A DNA stretch of 64,000 nucleotides from the NCBI GenBank assembly GCA_014607495.2, contig CP053152.1:12879899-12943898 (forward strand), read 5' to 3'. The notes below the pieces were generated by a model. It searched no databases. It saw only the letters and a list, made by a program, of their open reading frames with translations, and was not told the origin of the DNA. Source of the stretch: Carposina sasakii. Lineage: Eukaryota; Arthropoda; Insecta; Lepidoptera; Carposinidae. Position numbers and translations under genes: made by a program. The stretch's first letter is position 1, and the number at the start of each line of letters is the position of its first letter. Positions 36,148 through 47,414 of the stretch are shown piece by piece.

Positions 36148-36586
36148 ATCAATGAGGGATTTTCTGACAACTATTAAACATAGTAGAAATGGGCTGGATA
36201 GATGGCGTGAGCGAATCTCCTACCCCAAATTCTGTACGGAGAAGTGAAGGGGGGGGTTAGGTAGGAGATGTAGGTAACGGCATCTATTTTTGACAGTTAT
36301 ATTAAGATGCCACGGATGTTGGCGAAACATATTATGTCGATTAACATTTTTAATTGATTTTCGGATTAGAAGCATTGTACTTATATTTGCATGCTAGGTG
36401 CTTAGATCTGGCTTCTCGTTGCGACTGTAGTAGCTTGTGTCCGTGACCATGAGTCGGCAGATCTGAGGGTCAGCGGTAGGTGTAGGGCCCGGTGGTTGGC
36501 GAACCCTCGATGGAAATTTGAACTTCTGAATAGTAACGGATACAATTAAATAGTTATTTTAACTTGTAAAAAAATCCCTCATTGAT
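36148..36586. mobile_element. Possible MITE with 16-bp perfect inverted ends
   Basis: ATCAATGAGGGATTTT at 36148-36163 is exactly inverted at 36571-36586. The 439-bp interval is GC-richer than its flanks (for example 36400-36510) and has no coding frame. TTC lies beside both ends and could be a three-base duplication, which is too short to be sure. Confidence 0.45.
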
Positions 36587-37794
36587 TTCAAATTAAAATT
36601 TTTGTATAGTCACAAATTAAAAGATTTCTATGTAAGTAGTTTAGATATGCCGTTAGAGGAGGCTGAATGGAGGACATTTTATTAGTATTATGTTCTCAAA
36701 CTTTTTTTAATTATGCATAAGTATTAAAATGATGGCATTAATTCGTCAAATGTTCTCTCTGCTCTACTTAGGTTTTTAACTCACTTCCTTTTATGTCATT
36801 TTCATTACTAATGCTGCAATTATATTTTCACTGAGTTTTGCAGTTTACCTGAAACAATAAAAAATTACATTATTATTATACAATACACAATTATACAGTA
36901 CACTTTACAATAGTATTATACAAAATAAATATTTAAACGATATTCATTTCATCAGTACCTACCTATCTCACAAATTATTAATGTGAATAATCCTTTGTAT
37001 ATTTTGTTAATCAATTGTACCTGAATAGGTGCTGGAATGGTATGGACAAAAATAACCTCCCACCAATGATTCTATTCTACTCCGAAAATTTACTGGAAAG
37101 TTACGACTTTTTGTGGTACACGCGGAATTGCTAGTTACGACAAAAGTTATATTGACTTGATATTTACTGAGGTAATCAGACAGTTATTAGATGCCAATAA
37201 ATCGCAAAGCACTATGCGCACACGCAGGTTCACGTAACAGATAATTACGTGTCTGTAAAATTTCTTACTTCTCTATCATAATTATTTACGTAGATCAAGC
37301 TAAATCAACTGCCACAGACAAGTTATAAATAAAGTAACATATTTTTTATACTTAATGTTTTTTTTGGTTTTTATTGTGCATAGTAAAAAAAACAAAGCGA
37401 CAACTTTCATTTCATAATGAAAAGCCACCAACACTAATTGTCGACTAGGTGCGATGCAATGAAAACCCATACATAAATAGGTACCAATAGCCTATATTGA
37501 ACTGACTTTCTATTGCTCTATTGTAAAATAAATAATTTTGTATTAAAATGTGCAAATTTTCCAACCGGTACCTACTTCGAACCAACAGAACCGGATTAAG
37601 CTATCGATATTGCATTCGAATAATTGCTTTATCTCGATGTTTGTAAGATTTTCCAATAGATTATTACAGCTAAGTTTATATATCAATATACCAGCTATTA
37701 TGAATGTAAAAGTTTATCAATGAAAATATCGTAATAATGCCACTTTCTTTAAGAACAGTTTGCGAAATATTATGCCTGCAAATTCTGTCGGTGA
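36587..37794. other. AT-rich noncoding DNA
   Basis: No gene or clear repeat seen. Confidence 0.45.
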
Positions 37795-37934
37795 GACTTT
37801 AAACGTATAGCCTATGTGTTGTTTTGACGTATGAGCTATATAACTGCCAAATTCCATGAATATCCGTTCGGTAGTTTTTGGGTGAAAAGGTAACATTCCT
37901 TCAGACTTTCATATTTGTAATATTAGTAGGAAGC
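37795..37934 (-). mobile_element. Helitron-like element, 5' end
   Basis: On the minus strand it begins TCCTACTAATATTACAAATA, then a T/C-rich 'CTTTTCACCCAAAAACTAC', then CGAACGGAT. This is the usual start of a very abundant lepidopteran non-autonomous Helitron-like repeat (recognised from memory). The interior decays after about 140 bases and no 3' terminus was found. Confidence 0.5.
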
Positions 37935-38587
37935 ATATATTAAAAAATATAAAATACAAAAAATTAATCATATGAATAAGAGGGTCGATCCAAATAACAC
38001 ATATGCGCTATACGAATAAGTTTAAAAAATAATTAACACAAGAATCCACGCTAAAAAGGCCGCAACGCATCGCCCGCGCCGTAAGATCGATTAAAATATC
38101 AATGAACAATACTTTCTCCATGATTGTATGCAAAGTATTTTTTTATTTCATTTATACATTACAATGCCCGTATTTCGGTGTTTCGTCGTGAATAATTTTG
38201 GATATCCCGGGCGCTGTCTTATATTATTCAGCATTAGTTTTTTTTTTATACCAAGATTTCCTCATCTTATCTTCAATTTATAACAAACGATCAGCCCTTC
38301 GCGTGGGCATGAATAATACATACTGCCAAAATGGCTTCACGAAGCGCACTCCTTTTTCGGCGCAAGCAATGCGCATACGCACGATCATATATCATCTGAC
38401 TGGTAGGTAACAAGCATAACTTCCGCGACACAGGATAGTTATTGACAGTTCAGACAGTCTGTCAGCTTGTCCGATTTGGCACTTTGTCACTCTTTTTTCA
38501 TCCTTCAGTAGTTATAGTCATAATTTACAAGTGATTCTTCCAAAGTCATATTTGCGGTTAAATTGTATGTAGTTTATCGTATATTTG
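37935..38587. other. AT-rich noncoding DNA
   Basis: No gene recognised. Confidence 0.45.
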
Positions 38588-38804
38588 ATGTCATAAAAAG
38601 TCTTCTATGCTGCTCTGGAATGAAAAAAAAGTATAATACTACAGAATGAATTTGAATTTTAAATTTGAATTTTGTACATCTCAACTATACCCTCAAAATT
38701 GGTCAGAAGCGGCACCATGTGGTTCTATCGGCCCTTGGTGCTCTGCCTACCCCGTAAGGGATAAAGGCATATTATATGTATGTATGTATGTAAAATGTCA
38801 TAAA
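38588..38804 (+). mobile_element. Retroposon with (ATGT)n tail and 10-bp target duplication
   Basis: ATGTCATAAA at 38588-38597 repeats at 38795-38804, enclosing about 195 bases. The body starts CTTCTATGCTGCTCTGG, has CTCAACTATACCCTC and CATGTGGTTCTATCGGCC, and ends GGGATAAAGGC plus a TATG microsatellite. It is an internally shortened copy of the ~255-bp unit found twice, head to head, at 50384-50920. Duplication length and tail indicate target-primed insertion (SINE-like). I see no clear Pol III boxes. Confidence 0.8.
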
Positions 38805-38929
38805 GATTTGGGGACGGAAGATATAGATAATACGACGACAAGAATGGAAGGAGATACAGCTTTTAGTGAATCCATGCATCAGCACAGGATGTTATTTTAA
38901 ATTCCAAAAAAATACCCGTCCCTCTTATG

Positions 38930-39148
38930 ATGATCTCCGACCGTATTTCGGCCAAGGCGACCAATCTCTACGGAGATTGGTCAGGTACGCAGGAGATATT
39001 ATAGTGCACAAGTGTGTGAGCAAACACAGATGCACTCTCTATTCCCTCACTCTCATAGTCCGATGGGACGGAAAGCCGATACGACCGGAGAGAGATCAGG
39101 CGCAGGACCAACAGTTTTACGTGCTTTCCGAGGCACAAGCTAAGTAAC
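38930..39148. repeat. GC-rich dispersed repeat
   Basis: About 220 bases from GATCTCCGACCGTATTTCGG to TTTCCGAGGCACAAGC. I recognise the wording (ATTATAGTGCACAAGTGTGTG, CTCACTCTCATAGTCCGATGG) as a repeat common in moth and butterfly genomes, but cannot name it. Overlapping open frames on both strands are by-products of its base composition. Confidence 0.5.
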
Positions 39149-39734
39149 AATTTTGCGACATTAAAATCTGTACATGAAATAAATCCCTCTTATATGTAAA
39201 TATTGAATATAAGTAGCATCTCACCATCGTAAACTATTGAGAAGCGAAAGCATTTATATCACCACAATGAATATCTTTACTTGGCACATGAAACTTGGGC
39301 GATACATACACCATACCCAAAATACCTGGCCACTATAAGAAAACATTTGACGTAGCCTCAAGCGTCGATATACCAATAAAACAATTAACAGCAGCAGATC
39401 ACGAAATTTAAAATCAATATTTAAGAAGACCGCGACCGGTCCGCCGCAAGGGCATTAAATATAAATAAAGCGAAAGAAATTAAATAAAAATCACTTAAAA
39501 ATCATCGGCAGCTATAACTCAGAAGGGCCGTGTTTAATAACTGATGGTAATTTTATGCAGGTTCAATATAGAATGGGTGGTCGCCTACGGAGGCCGGTAC
39601 TCATGTGGCTGGCGGACGGATTGCTTTATTCTTTTTTACACTTTCATTTCCGGGACATGTCTGGGAAAAGGGTTGATGCTGTATGCAAGACATGGGATTT
39701 CCAAAAGCTGACCCACTGACCAAATAACAACAGA
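39149..39734. other. Noncoding DNA
   Basis: No gene recognised; mixed composition. Confidence 0.4.
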
Positions 39735-39970
39735 TATATCAATAAAAGCATCCAATAGGCCTCCCCCAGGGCATCCCCAAAGCAACTGCCATAAGGGGGA
39801 TTTTGCCTATAGTCACCACGCAGGGCAGGCGGGTTGGTGACCGCATTGAGATTTTCGGACTATGTTGTCAATACGGGAGGCGCTGCTACCCACCTTCCGG
39901 TAACCCCTAATCGGAAAGCTATGGGATGGTGATATTCTACTCTGCCGACATCACACGGCGAAAATGCTTG
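39735..39970 (-). repeat. GC-rich retroposon family copy (tail lost)
   Basis: Same ordered phrases as the complete copy at 59913-60174: GGCCTCCCCCAGGGCAT, GGGGGATTTTGCC, TAGTCACCACG, GGGCAGGCGGGTTGGTGACC and GGGAGGCGCTGCT. Orientation is from the tailed copy. No tail or target duplication found here. Its right edge abuts the left arm of the 181-bp inverted pair. Confidence 0.75.
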
Positions 39971-39981
39971 ATTACACAACA

Positions 39982-40594
39982 AAAATTTAGGTAAAAAAAC
40001 CTTTTTAAAAACAAGCTTTTATTTAAATGCGCTAAAAAGAAAAAATAAACTTTTACACTAAAACTTTTACTGTTAATTTATAACGTCATTTCAAATTTAA
40101 CACATTTGACACAATTTATATGTTATAAAAGCTTGTCGCGACATTTAAGTACTCGTATTTACTTTCTTAGTTTTAAATTTTTAATAAGTCAAGGTGAGGC
40201 CGTGCCGAGGACTGAGTGGCATGATGACATGATGTCGTGAACATACCACCTCGGGGCACCGGGGCGAACCCTGTTGTATATTACTCTCTTACTCTTCTAC
40301 ACGAAGCTCTGGAAGGGTCGACGGATATTTCTTCGATATGCGTGGGAACAATATGGGAAAATCTGAAACATCAACACAAAGATGCTGCCTAATAAACATT
40401 TAAAAGTAAGGACGTAAATACGAGTACTTAAATGTCGCGACAAGCTTTTATAACATATAAATTGTGTCAAATGTGTTAAATTTGAAATGACGTCATAAAT
40501 TAACAGTAAAAGTTTTAGTGTAAAAGTTTATTTTTTCTTTTTAGCGCATTTAAATAAAAGCTTGTTTTTAAAAAGGTTTTTTTACCTAAATTTT
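39982..40594. repeat. Long inverted pair: 181-bp arms, 251-bp spacer
   Basis: Left arm 39982-40162 and right arm 40414-40594 are reverse complements over 181 bases; I could see one difference (AACGTCAT versus GACGTCAT). The spacer is GC-richer and unrelated to the arms. Transcribed as one RNA it would fold into a long hairpin. The arm end AAATAAAAGCTTGT also occurs at 40915-40930, the end of the adjacent repeat, so the arms probably derive from that family. Confidence 0.9.
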
Positions 40595-40614
40595 ATTTTA
40601 TACTAAAAATATTT

Positions 40615-40945
40615 GTTTCAAAATAGATTTTCAAGTTTTAGAAGTCCGCCATATTGGATTAAGAGTGACGTCACATTTTTTTCGAGTTACTCTCAGCTAG
40701 CCCTTTAATTTGATACCCATATTGTAGGAATGCATTGAAAATAATTGGTCCGCCATTGTGGGTATGCCGCCATGTTGGATTTAGAATGACGTCACACTGT
40801 TAATCATGCATTGTCATCCGAACTGAACGTGCTCACCAAATTTCAGCCCAATCGGTTGAGGGCAAGTGCCTTAAAATTGAGTTGTAAGATTTCACCCGAA
40901 CAAATATACATTGCAAGTTAAATAAAAGCTTGTAATAAATAAGGA
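40615..40945 (+). repeat. Repeat with LINE-3'-UTR-like wording
   Basis: Two similar phrases, GTCCGCCATATTGGATT... and GCCGCCATGTTGGATTTAG, each followed by GTGACGTCAC or ATGACGTCACAC. Then AAATTTCAGCCCAATCGG, ATTTCACCCGAACAAATA and a final TTAAATAAAAGCTTGT. I recognise the wording as a widespread insect repeat, possibly a non-LTR element 3' end. No coding sequence. Confidence 0.45.
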
Positions 40946-42880
40946 AGCACATCAAAGAAACCTTTATTATCACTTCCTAAGTTAGCTGGTTAAGCCCGAA
41001 ATAACCTTTTTGAAAGAGTTTTAATTACAAGAATAAATAAACAAAATGCTGTAATAGGAGTCTAGTGGAACTACTTTTAAGAGAGCTAGTAAGACTAGTA
41101 ACTGAGTAGCCAACCACAAAAATGTAATATAGTTAGGTACATCATGTTAAGGTATACAAACCACTGTACAAGTAAGGGCTTGTGTCGACATCCTGTAAGA
41201 TGAAGATATACAAATCAAGAAATAATAATTACAGTAGATTTCTCCACATGCGGCTGATATGCCACTTTGCAGTTGCCAGCAAATGTCTTTCCATAAAATG
41301 ATAGAGGTAGTAAATAAAATGTACGGTAGGTATTACATTAGAGTACTTTACCGCAGCGCCAACCATGTAAATTTTGTCAATTATATAGTAGTTTATTTAA
41401 ATAATGTTTATTTGAAGAGCCGAGTGAGTTGAAAATGAGTGGTCCAGTCTGACTAATCTTATTAACGTCAACAACAAAAGTTTTTCAATTACTACGTTAA
41501 CAGTAAAGTTGTCTCTGAATTTAGTCATTTCTATTTCTTAACGTGTGAATAATTTTTCCCATTCCCCATAGTTATAACATCCTCATACATACGAGTACTT
41601 TAAAAGTCATCTTGATCTATCACGACATATAGCCAAATACCTTCAGCTAAAGTACCATTATAATATGTCGTTAGAATCTATCTATCTAATCTAGAGGTTC
41701 GTCTACGAGACCTATGTTCGAATAGGAGGCTATCAATTTCGCGCGTTCGTCAAACCAAGTAATAAAGTCGCTATTAGTGGGTGTGTTACGATAACGAAAG
41801 TCAATGCGAAACGATATTACATGGTCTAAGTACCCTAGTACTAATAGTTACGCAAATACTTTCGCTTCCCCCAAAGTAAGGTACAGAGCATCGCAGACGG
41901 TTTCCATTTCGGTCGCAATTGTATGCAGATGTTCCCGATTAGGACACGCACTGCCTTCCCTTTTGTTTGGACCAAATCGGGACATATGCTTACAAGACTG
42001 TACCAATTTATACAGATTGTACTAGCTTGTTTGAAATGTTGACTGGCTACTTGATTTTTATTAGCCTGAGTTACAGCAGCAGTACAGTCGTGTTGACAAC
42101 TTTGTCAAAAAGTTTAGTATTTGTTGTGGTTGTATTATGTACCTAGGCATTGCAAAGGTATCCTTTTGAAAAAGAGGTGTTATATTGAAATTTGAGTAAA
42201 AAATTAAAGATATACGAGTCGTAGGAGTTCTTTTTATCAGTGCTAACTTTTCCTTTTTGGGCACTTGACTGAGAGATTGCAGTACTTTGTTGAGTATGAT
42301 TGAAGCTTAGTTAATGATTTATGATATGCGTTAAGTGAACACAATGTTTGTGAATATTTAAGGTCTTAGATGGAAACCATAGTCACATCCATAGTGGACC
42401 ACATAGCTCAAACATAGTCAGACATCTGAAGCTGATAAATGCGTCGGGTTCTGCTTCCCACCATTTACTATTTACATGTTTTTGTTTCATTTCATCTCTA
42501 ATTGTAAAAGGCTAAGTTCTATTGTTAAATCCTTCTGTGCCTTTTTACTTTTGGAACTCGATTATAATACTTACATTAGTTACCATTACTGTAACGAGTA
42601 GGCATCAAACGAAAAGGAAATCAGCCATTTACCGTTCTGGATTCAACTTAGTGCCCTATTTGTGGCTATTAACGGCGTGCGTTACGCAACTTTACTAAAC
42701 ATTACCTTTCAGGTCACGACGACACATTCGCATAGAATCAATCATAAACATTGATCGCTTTCTCTGGCCTTAAAGGGCCGCCTTGATGTCGCTCCTTAAG
42801 GGGACTGACGATTTGCCGGTTGTCACCTTTTGTCATTGACTAAGACATATAATTGACCACACGATGTATAAGGTGTAATA
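40946..42880. other. AT-rich noncoding DNA
   Basis: No gene recognised. Short open frames (41804-42025, 42061-42264) lack domains. Confidence 0.45.
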
Positions 42881-42885
42881 ACTAT
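42881..42885. repeat. Target-site duplication ACTAT, left copy (copia)
   Basis: ACTAT directly precedes the left LTR and is repeated directly after the right LTR (47613-47617). Five bases is the usual Ty1/copia duplication. Confidence 0.95.
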
Positions 42886-43069
42886 TGAAGGGATGTGGAT
42901 AATTAAGTACAGTTTATAGGGCAAAACTAGGTTTAATTAATATATTTCACAGAGCACTACAATAATGTGTACGACAACGCGGATGGTGGCTTGGAACTCA
43001 AAACCTAAACAACTTATAGATACTAATTAGGTAGATGGCGTTGCTCACATACTTCGCATATTCTCAACA
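42886..43069 (-). repeat. Copia 3' LTR (184 bp)
   Basis: The left LTR on the plus strand is the 3' LTR of this minus-strand element. It matches 47429-47612 at every position I compared. LTRs this short are normal for copia-type elements. Confidence 0.95.
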
Positions 43070-43078
43070 CCTCCCCTC
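43070..43078 (-). other. Copia polypurine tract
   Basis: On the minus strand GAGGGGAGG lies directly against the 3' LTR, the expected place for plus-strand DNA priming. Confidence 0.85.
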
Positions 43079-43103
43079 GAAGTCGTGAGCAGACAATAAA
43101 TCC

Positions 43104-46100
43104 TTAATCACAAAAATCTATCATACCTAAATTATGGATACATTCATGATGCTTCATCTTGCATAAACCCTTGGTCAAAACATCAGCAGGCATTCGGTCT
43201 GAACACAAATATTTCAGATCAATTACATTTCGTTCGCACATATCTCGAATAAAATGATGCCGCACGTCGATATGTTTTGTTCGAGGATGATAGTTTTTAC
43301 TCTGAGCAAGTTTGATTGCACCCTGATTATCATTAAACAAAGTCACACATTCACACTCCATTCTTACGTTATTTAATACATCACGCATATAAATTGCCTC
43401 TTTAGTAGCTTCGGAAAGGGCAACGTATTCAGCCTCTGTGCTGGATAAGGCAATGCTACGTTGTTTTCGCGCTTCCCAACTTATAGGAGCGCCAGCTAAG
43501 ATCAGTGCAAAACCGGAATAAGATTTACGATCTACCTCATTTGATCCCCAGTCTGCATCAACCACACCAAACAATGGTAAACCTGTTCTCTCATACATCA
43601 AACCATAATCAGATGTACCCTTTAAGTATCTTAACACACGTTTAGCTGCCTTCCAATGCTGAATATTATAATTAGTATTAAATTGACTCAAGTGATTAAC
43701 TGTAAATGCTATATCTGGCCTTGTGGATATAGCCATATACATCAAGGCACCTATCAAACTTTGATATGGATACTGCTCCATTATTTGATTATCAACACAT
43801 TCAGGTTTATTTAATTTCATACTTACATCTATAGGAGTCATTATAGGCTTACATTCATTCATTCCGAAACGATCTAACACTTTATTTAAATATGATTTTT
43901 GATTTAAATATACTCTGCATTCATCATCTCGTGAAAATTCTATACCTAAACAATTACTTATCTTACCCATATCTTTCATTTCAAACGCATTAGATAATTG
44001 TACCTTTACACCATTCAACCATGCATCATCATTTGTAGATAATATTATATCATCAACATAAATTGCTATTATCATCATTCGCTCATCCTTATAAGCTACA
44101 AATACACATGGGTCTTGCGGTATAGCTTCAAAACCTATATCTTTCAATTTCTTAACTAATTCCTTATGCCACTGCAACCCTGACTGACGTAAACCATACA
44201 AAGATTTCTTTAACATACACACACTATCAACACACTCATTCAATTTTTTGCTCCAGCTTTTAGCTGTTTGAAGTATATTTCTATCCGCTACACTCTTTTG
44301 TGTACCAATCTTTTGGTTTGTATTAATTTTATCAAGTACTTCTTGAAGTTGATCTGGTACTTCCATGAAAACTTCCTCCTCTAATGAACCATTCAAGTAG
44401 GCTGTCACCACATCCATTTGATGCATCTCTAATCCAAACTCAGCCGATACTGCAGCTATAACTCTTATGGATGATGATCTAACCACGGGAGATGAAAATT
44501 CATGAAAATCCTCCCCTGGCCGTTGTGAGCAACCTTTTGCGACAAGTCTTACTTTTTTACCAGTACTTTTGTCACTAAAAACAAATCTATTTCCAATAAC
44601 TCTTCTGTGTCTCGGTCGAGAGACTATTTCCCATGTTCTATTTTTAATATGTGCCAAATACTCATCCTCTAGGGCAGTTCTCCATTTGTGTTCATCATGG
44701 GATCCTTCAATTTCTCTCCAAGTCATTGGTTCAATAACCGCAATTCCTGCAAATTCATTTTCTTCCTCTTGTTCATTGATGGTCTTTAGCTTATACTCTT
44801 TATGTGGTCTTCCCACCATACCAGTACGAATTATTTTTGGCCTTCCTCTACCTCTTTTTGGAGGAACAACTAAACTCTCCCATGAAACTGTTGATTTTCT
44901 TTTTCTTTGACATCTTTTAACATTATGATTTTCTTCATCAGATTCTATAACTGACCTTAAATCATCAACTAATGTCTTAATCTGATTTTCTTCTATATCT
45001 TCGTTTTCATTATTGGACATATCTAGTTTTACCATCAACTTTTCATTTCCGTTAATACTATCTTCGTCATCAAGTATCTCTTTATACTCATGTCTAAATG
45101 CATTTTCATTCATAAATTTTACATCACGAGTTACAACAATCTTTCTTGTTTTAGGGTTATATATTCTATATGCTTTTGCCAGATTATCATAACCCACAAA
45201 GGTTCCCAACTGTGATTTTAAATCAAATTTTCCTTTTGGGGTACCTTTATCTATATAATAAGCTTTCGATCCAAAGATTTGCATATAAATTACAGTAGGC
45301 TTCTTTCCTTTCCATATAGTATAAGGGATTTGTCCATTCAATGCTGTAGTAGGGCACCGATTTCTTACGTAATTAGCAGTATTTACGGCCTCTGCCCAAA
45401 ACATAGGAGGTGTTTCTGCTTGACGCATCATGCACCGCGCCATCTCGACCAGCGTCCTATTTTTCCGCTCTGCGATCCCATTTTGCTGAGGCGTATAGGG
45501 CGCCGTGAGCCTCCTTACAATTCCTTCTTTCTTCAAAAAGTCATCAAAATCATTATTCACGTATTCCCGTCCATTGTCAGACTGAAGATATTTTATCTTC
45601 TTATCAGTAAATTTCTCAGCATATGCCTTATACGTTTTAAATACATTTAGTACATCGCTTTTATTTGCTATAAAATAAACTTCACACCATCTTGACTTAT
45701 CATCGATGAAGGTCACAAAATATTTCTTACCACCATATGACTGGTGCCTCATCGGACCACATACATCTGTATGCACGATTTCTAAAAGCTCACTCGTGCG
45801 ATCCGTACTGCCTTTAGGGAAAGGCGTGCAAGTTTGCTTCTCACTTATACAAATCTCACACTCCGATAGTTTTTCACTACCCTCGCACGTTAAACCATGA
45901 ACTAAGTCATCTTTTGCCATTCTCTTCAAATCGCGTTCATTAAGATGGCCAAGGCGTTCATGCCATTTATCTAATGAGTTTTTCACCTTTTCAATATTAT
46001 TGGCTATTGAGTTACTCATTCTAACATGGTACAAGTTACCGACACGGTCGGCGCACATGTGTACCTTATCATTTTCATCAACCACAACCGCATCATTTCT

Positions 46101-47195
46101 TCTAAAATGTACCTCGAACCCACGATCTGTCATTTTAGCCACTGACAATAAATTGGTTCGTAGGTCTGACACATAGAACACATTTTCTATATCTACTTGA
46201 CGTTCTTCACATCCTGTATCTACTGAAATGCTAACTTTTCCAGCTCCAGTTATTTGTGTCCTTTCACTATTTGCTAAATTTAGCTCGGAGTCCAGCCGTG
46301 TAAAATCATTCAACATATTATGTTTCATGTTACACATATGACCTGTACAACCACTGTCAATACACCAAACAGGTTTTCTCTGTTCGCCCAACATCACCTC
46401 TTCGGCGGTGCTCATTAACATTGTTGTCTTCCGCTCATTACTACTCCGTTCTATTTGTTGTGCACTCTGCTTATGCTTCTTTGTACTCTTGACTCGACAA
46501 TCTCGTGCAAAATGTCCATGACGTCCACATCGATAACACGTAATGTCACTTTTATGTTTTTGGTAGTCGTAGTTCTTCTTCTGATTGATATTTGCATGGT
46601 TTCGTTTAACAAACATAGCACCCTGGTCAGCTACTTTTGATTTACGGCCTTCATAATCCTCTATAATCTTTACTTTCAATGTTTCGGTTGTTGGTAAGTC
46701 ATCTCGCGACTCCATCGCCGTCCGAAACATACCAAAGGAATCTGGAAGACTGTATAGTAACAGTATAGCCAACAATTCGTCTATAACTATCAGACCAATT
46801 TCTTTGAGCTTTTTAACAGCCTCAAAAAAATCTGAAATGTGCTTACGCAGGTCATCTTCTTCCTGCATGCGGGTCAATACAAGTTTTTTCAACAATGAAG
46901 CTTTCCTAGCTGGCCCACTCGATTGATAAGTTGACTGCAGCTTGTCCCATATTTCTTTCGAGGTTGACAATCCATCCAAAGCAGCTAATTCACTCGGGCT
47001 GACAGCTAATAGTATGTCCGATTCGGCCTTACCGTCCATTTTCACCCAACTTGCATACTTTGAGTCGGTACTCGGTGGCGCCGGTAATAATCCTGATACG
47101 TAATCCCACAAATCATTCTTCTTCAAAATGGCACGCATATGGATTTTCCACGTATCATAATTGTCTCCGGTTAACTGGTCAATTTTTATAGACAT
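43104..47195 (-). CDS. Copia-type Gag-Pol polyprotein (1363 aa, intact)
   Basis: One frame encodes all retrotransposition proteins. Gag (about 1-210) starts MSIKIDQLTGDNYDTWK. CCHC knuckle: C220, C223, H228, C233. Protease: D280-S-G. Integrase zinc domain: H412, H417, C446, C449. Integrase core: D477, D540, E576 (35 residues between the last two). A basic linker holds an AT-hook-like RGRGRPK at 781-787. RT: D928 in MDVVTAYLNG and YVDD at 1046-1049. RNase H: D1213, E1254 (STEAEY), D1289, then KHIDVRHHFI. The ATG at 47195 is the first in frame with Gag and lies 233 bases inside the 5' LTR. Length and order are normal for copia; no catalytic residue is missing. No separate Gag stop or frameshift is visible, so Gag excess would need splicing or processing. 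Confidence 0.97.
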   Translation of the reverse strand: MSIKIDQLTGDNYDTWKIHMRAILKKNDLWDYVSGLLPAPPSTDSKYASWVKMDGKAESDILLAVSPSELAALDGLSTSKEIWDKLQSTYQSSGPARKASLLKKLVLTRMQEEDDLRKHISDFFEAVKKLKEIGLIVIDELLAILLLYSLPDSFGMFRTAMESRDDLPTTETLKVKIIEDYEGRKSKVADQGAMFVKRNHANINQKKNYDYQKHKSDITCYRCGRHGHFARDCRVKSTKKHKQSAQQIERSSNERKTTMLMSTAEEVMLGEQRKPVWCIDSGCTGHMCNMKHNMLNDFTRLDSELNLANSERTQITGAGKVSISVDTGCEERQVDIENVFYVSDLRTNLLSVAKMTDRGFEVHFRRNDAVVVDENDKVHMCADRVGNLYHVRMSNSIANNIEKVKNSLDKWHERLGHLNERDLKRMAKDDLVHGLTCEGSEKLSECEICISEKQTCTPFPKGSTDRTSELLEIVHTDVCGPMRHQSYGGKKYFVTFIDDKSRWCEVYFIANKSDVLNVFKTYKAYAEKFTDKKIKYLQSDNGREYVNNDFDDFLKKEGIVRRLTAPYTPQQNGIAERKNRTLVEMARCMMRQAETPPMFWAEAVNTANYVRNRCPTTALNGQIPYTIWKGKKPTVIYMQIFGSKAYYIDKGTPKGKFDLKSQLGTFVGYDNLAKAYRIYNPKTRKIVVTRDVKFMNENAFRHEYKEILDDEDSINGNEKLMVKLDMSNNENEDIEENQIKTLVDDLRSVIESDEENHNVKRCQRKRKSTVSWESLVVPPKRGRGRPKIIRTGMVGRPHKEYKLKTINEQEEENEFAGIAVIEPMTWREIEGSHDEHKWRTALEDEYLAHIKNRTWEIVSRPRHRRVIGNRFVFSDKSTGKKVRLVAKGCSQRPGEDFHEFSSPVVRSSSIRVIAAVSAEFGLEMHQMDVVTAYLNGSLEEEVFMEVPDQLQEVLDKINTNQKIGTQKSVADRNILQTAKSWSKKLNECVDSVCMLKKSLYGLRQSGLQWHKELVKKLKDIGFEAIPQDPCVFVAYKDERMMIIAIYVDDIILSTNDDAWLNGVKVQLSNAFEMKDMGKISNCLGIEFSRDDECRVYLNQKSYLNKVLDRFGMNECKPIMTPIDVSMKLNKPECVDNQIMEQYPYQSLIGALMYMAISTRPDIAFTVNHLSQFNTNYNIQHWKAAKRVLRYLKGTSDYGLMYERTGLPLFGVVDADWGSNEVDRKSYSGFALILAGAPISWEARKQRSIALSSTEAEYVALSEATKEAIYMRDVLNNVRMECECVTLFNDNQGAIKLAQSKNYHPRTKHIDVRHHFIRDMCERNVIDLKYLCSDRMPADVLTKGLCKMKHHECIHNLGMIDFCD

Positions 47196-47414
47196 GTCGA
47201 AAACTTACTCGAATCACACAATAATGTACAAACACAGCAGTTTTTACGAAGTAAACACGAAACGTAAACGCAAAGTTCTAAGTCCGTATCGCAATTTAGC
47301 ATGCTGTAACGCGGCCGGTTAAGGTTACGTTAAGTATTTGTACTTATTATTTTACGACACTTAAATCACTGCAAATCCTTTAAATAATCCACTAAACAGG
47401 TTGTTTTTCACTAC
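47196..47414 (-). other. Copia 5' leader
   Basis: Untranslated stretch between the primer site and the gag-pol ATG, moderately CpG-containing. It would hold packaging signals, but none can be defined from sequence alone. Confidence 0.6.

Noticed and set aside
44569..46640. Plus-strand open frames inside the copia element
   Set aside because: They are antisense shadows of the intact gag-pol frame and have no domains.
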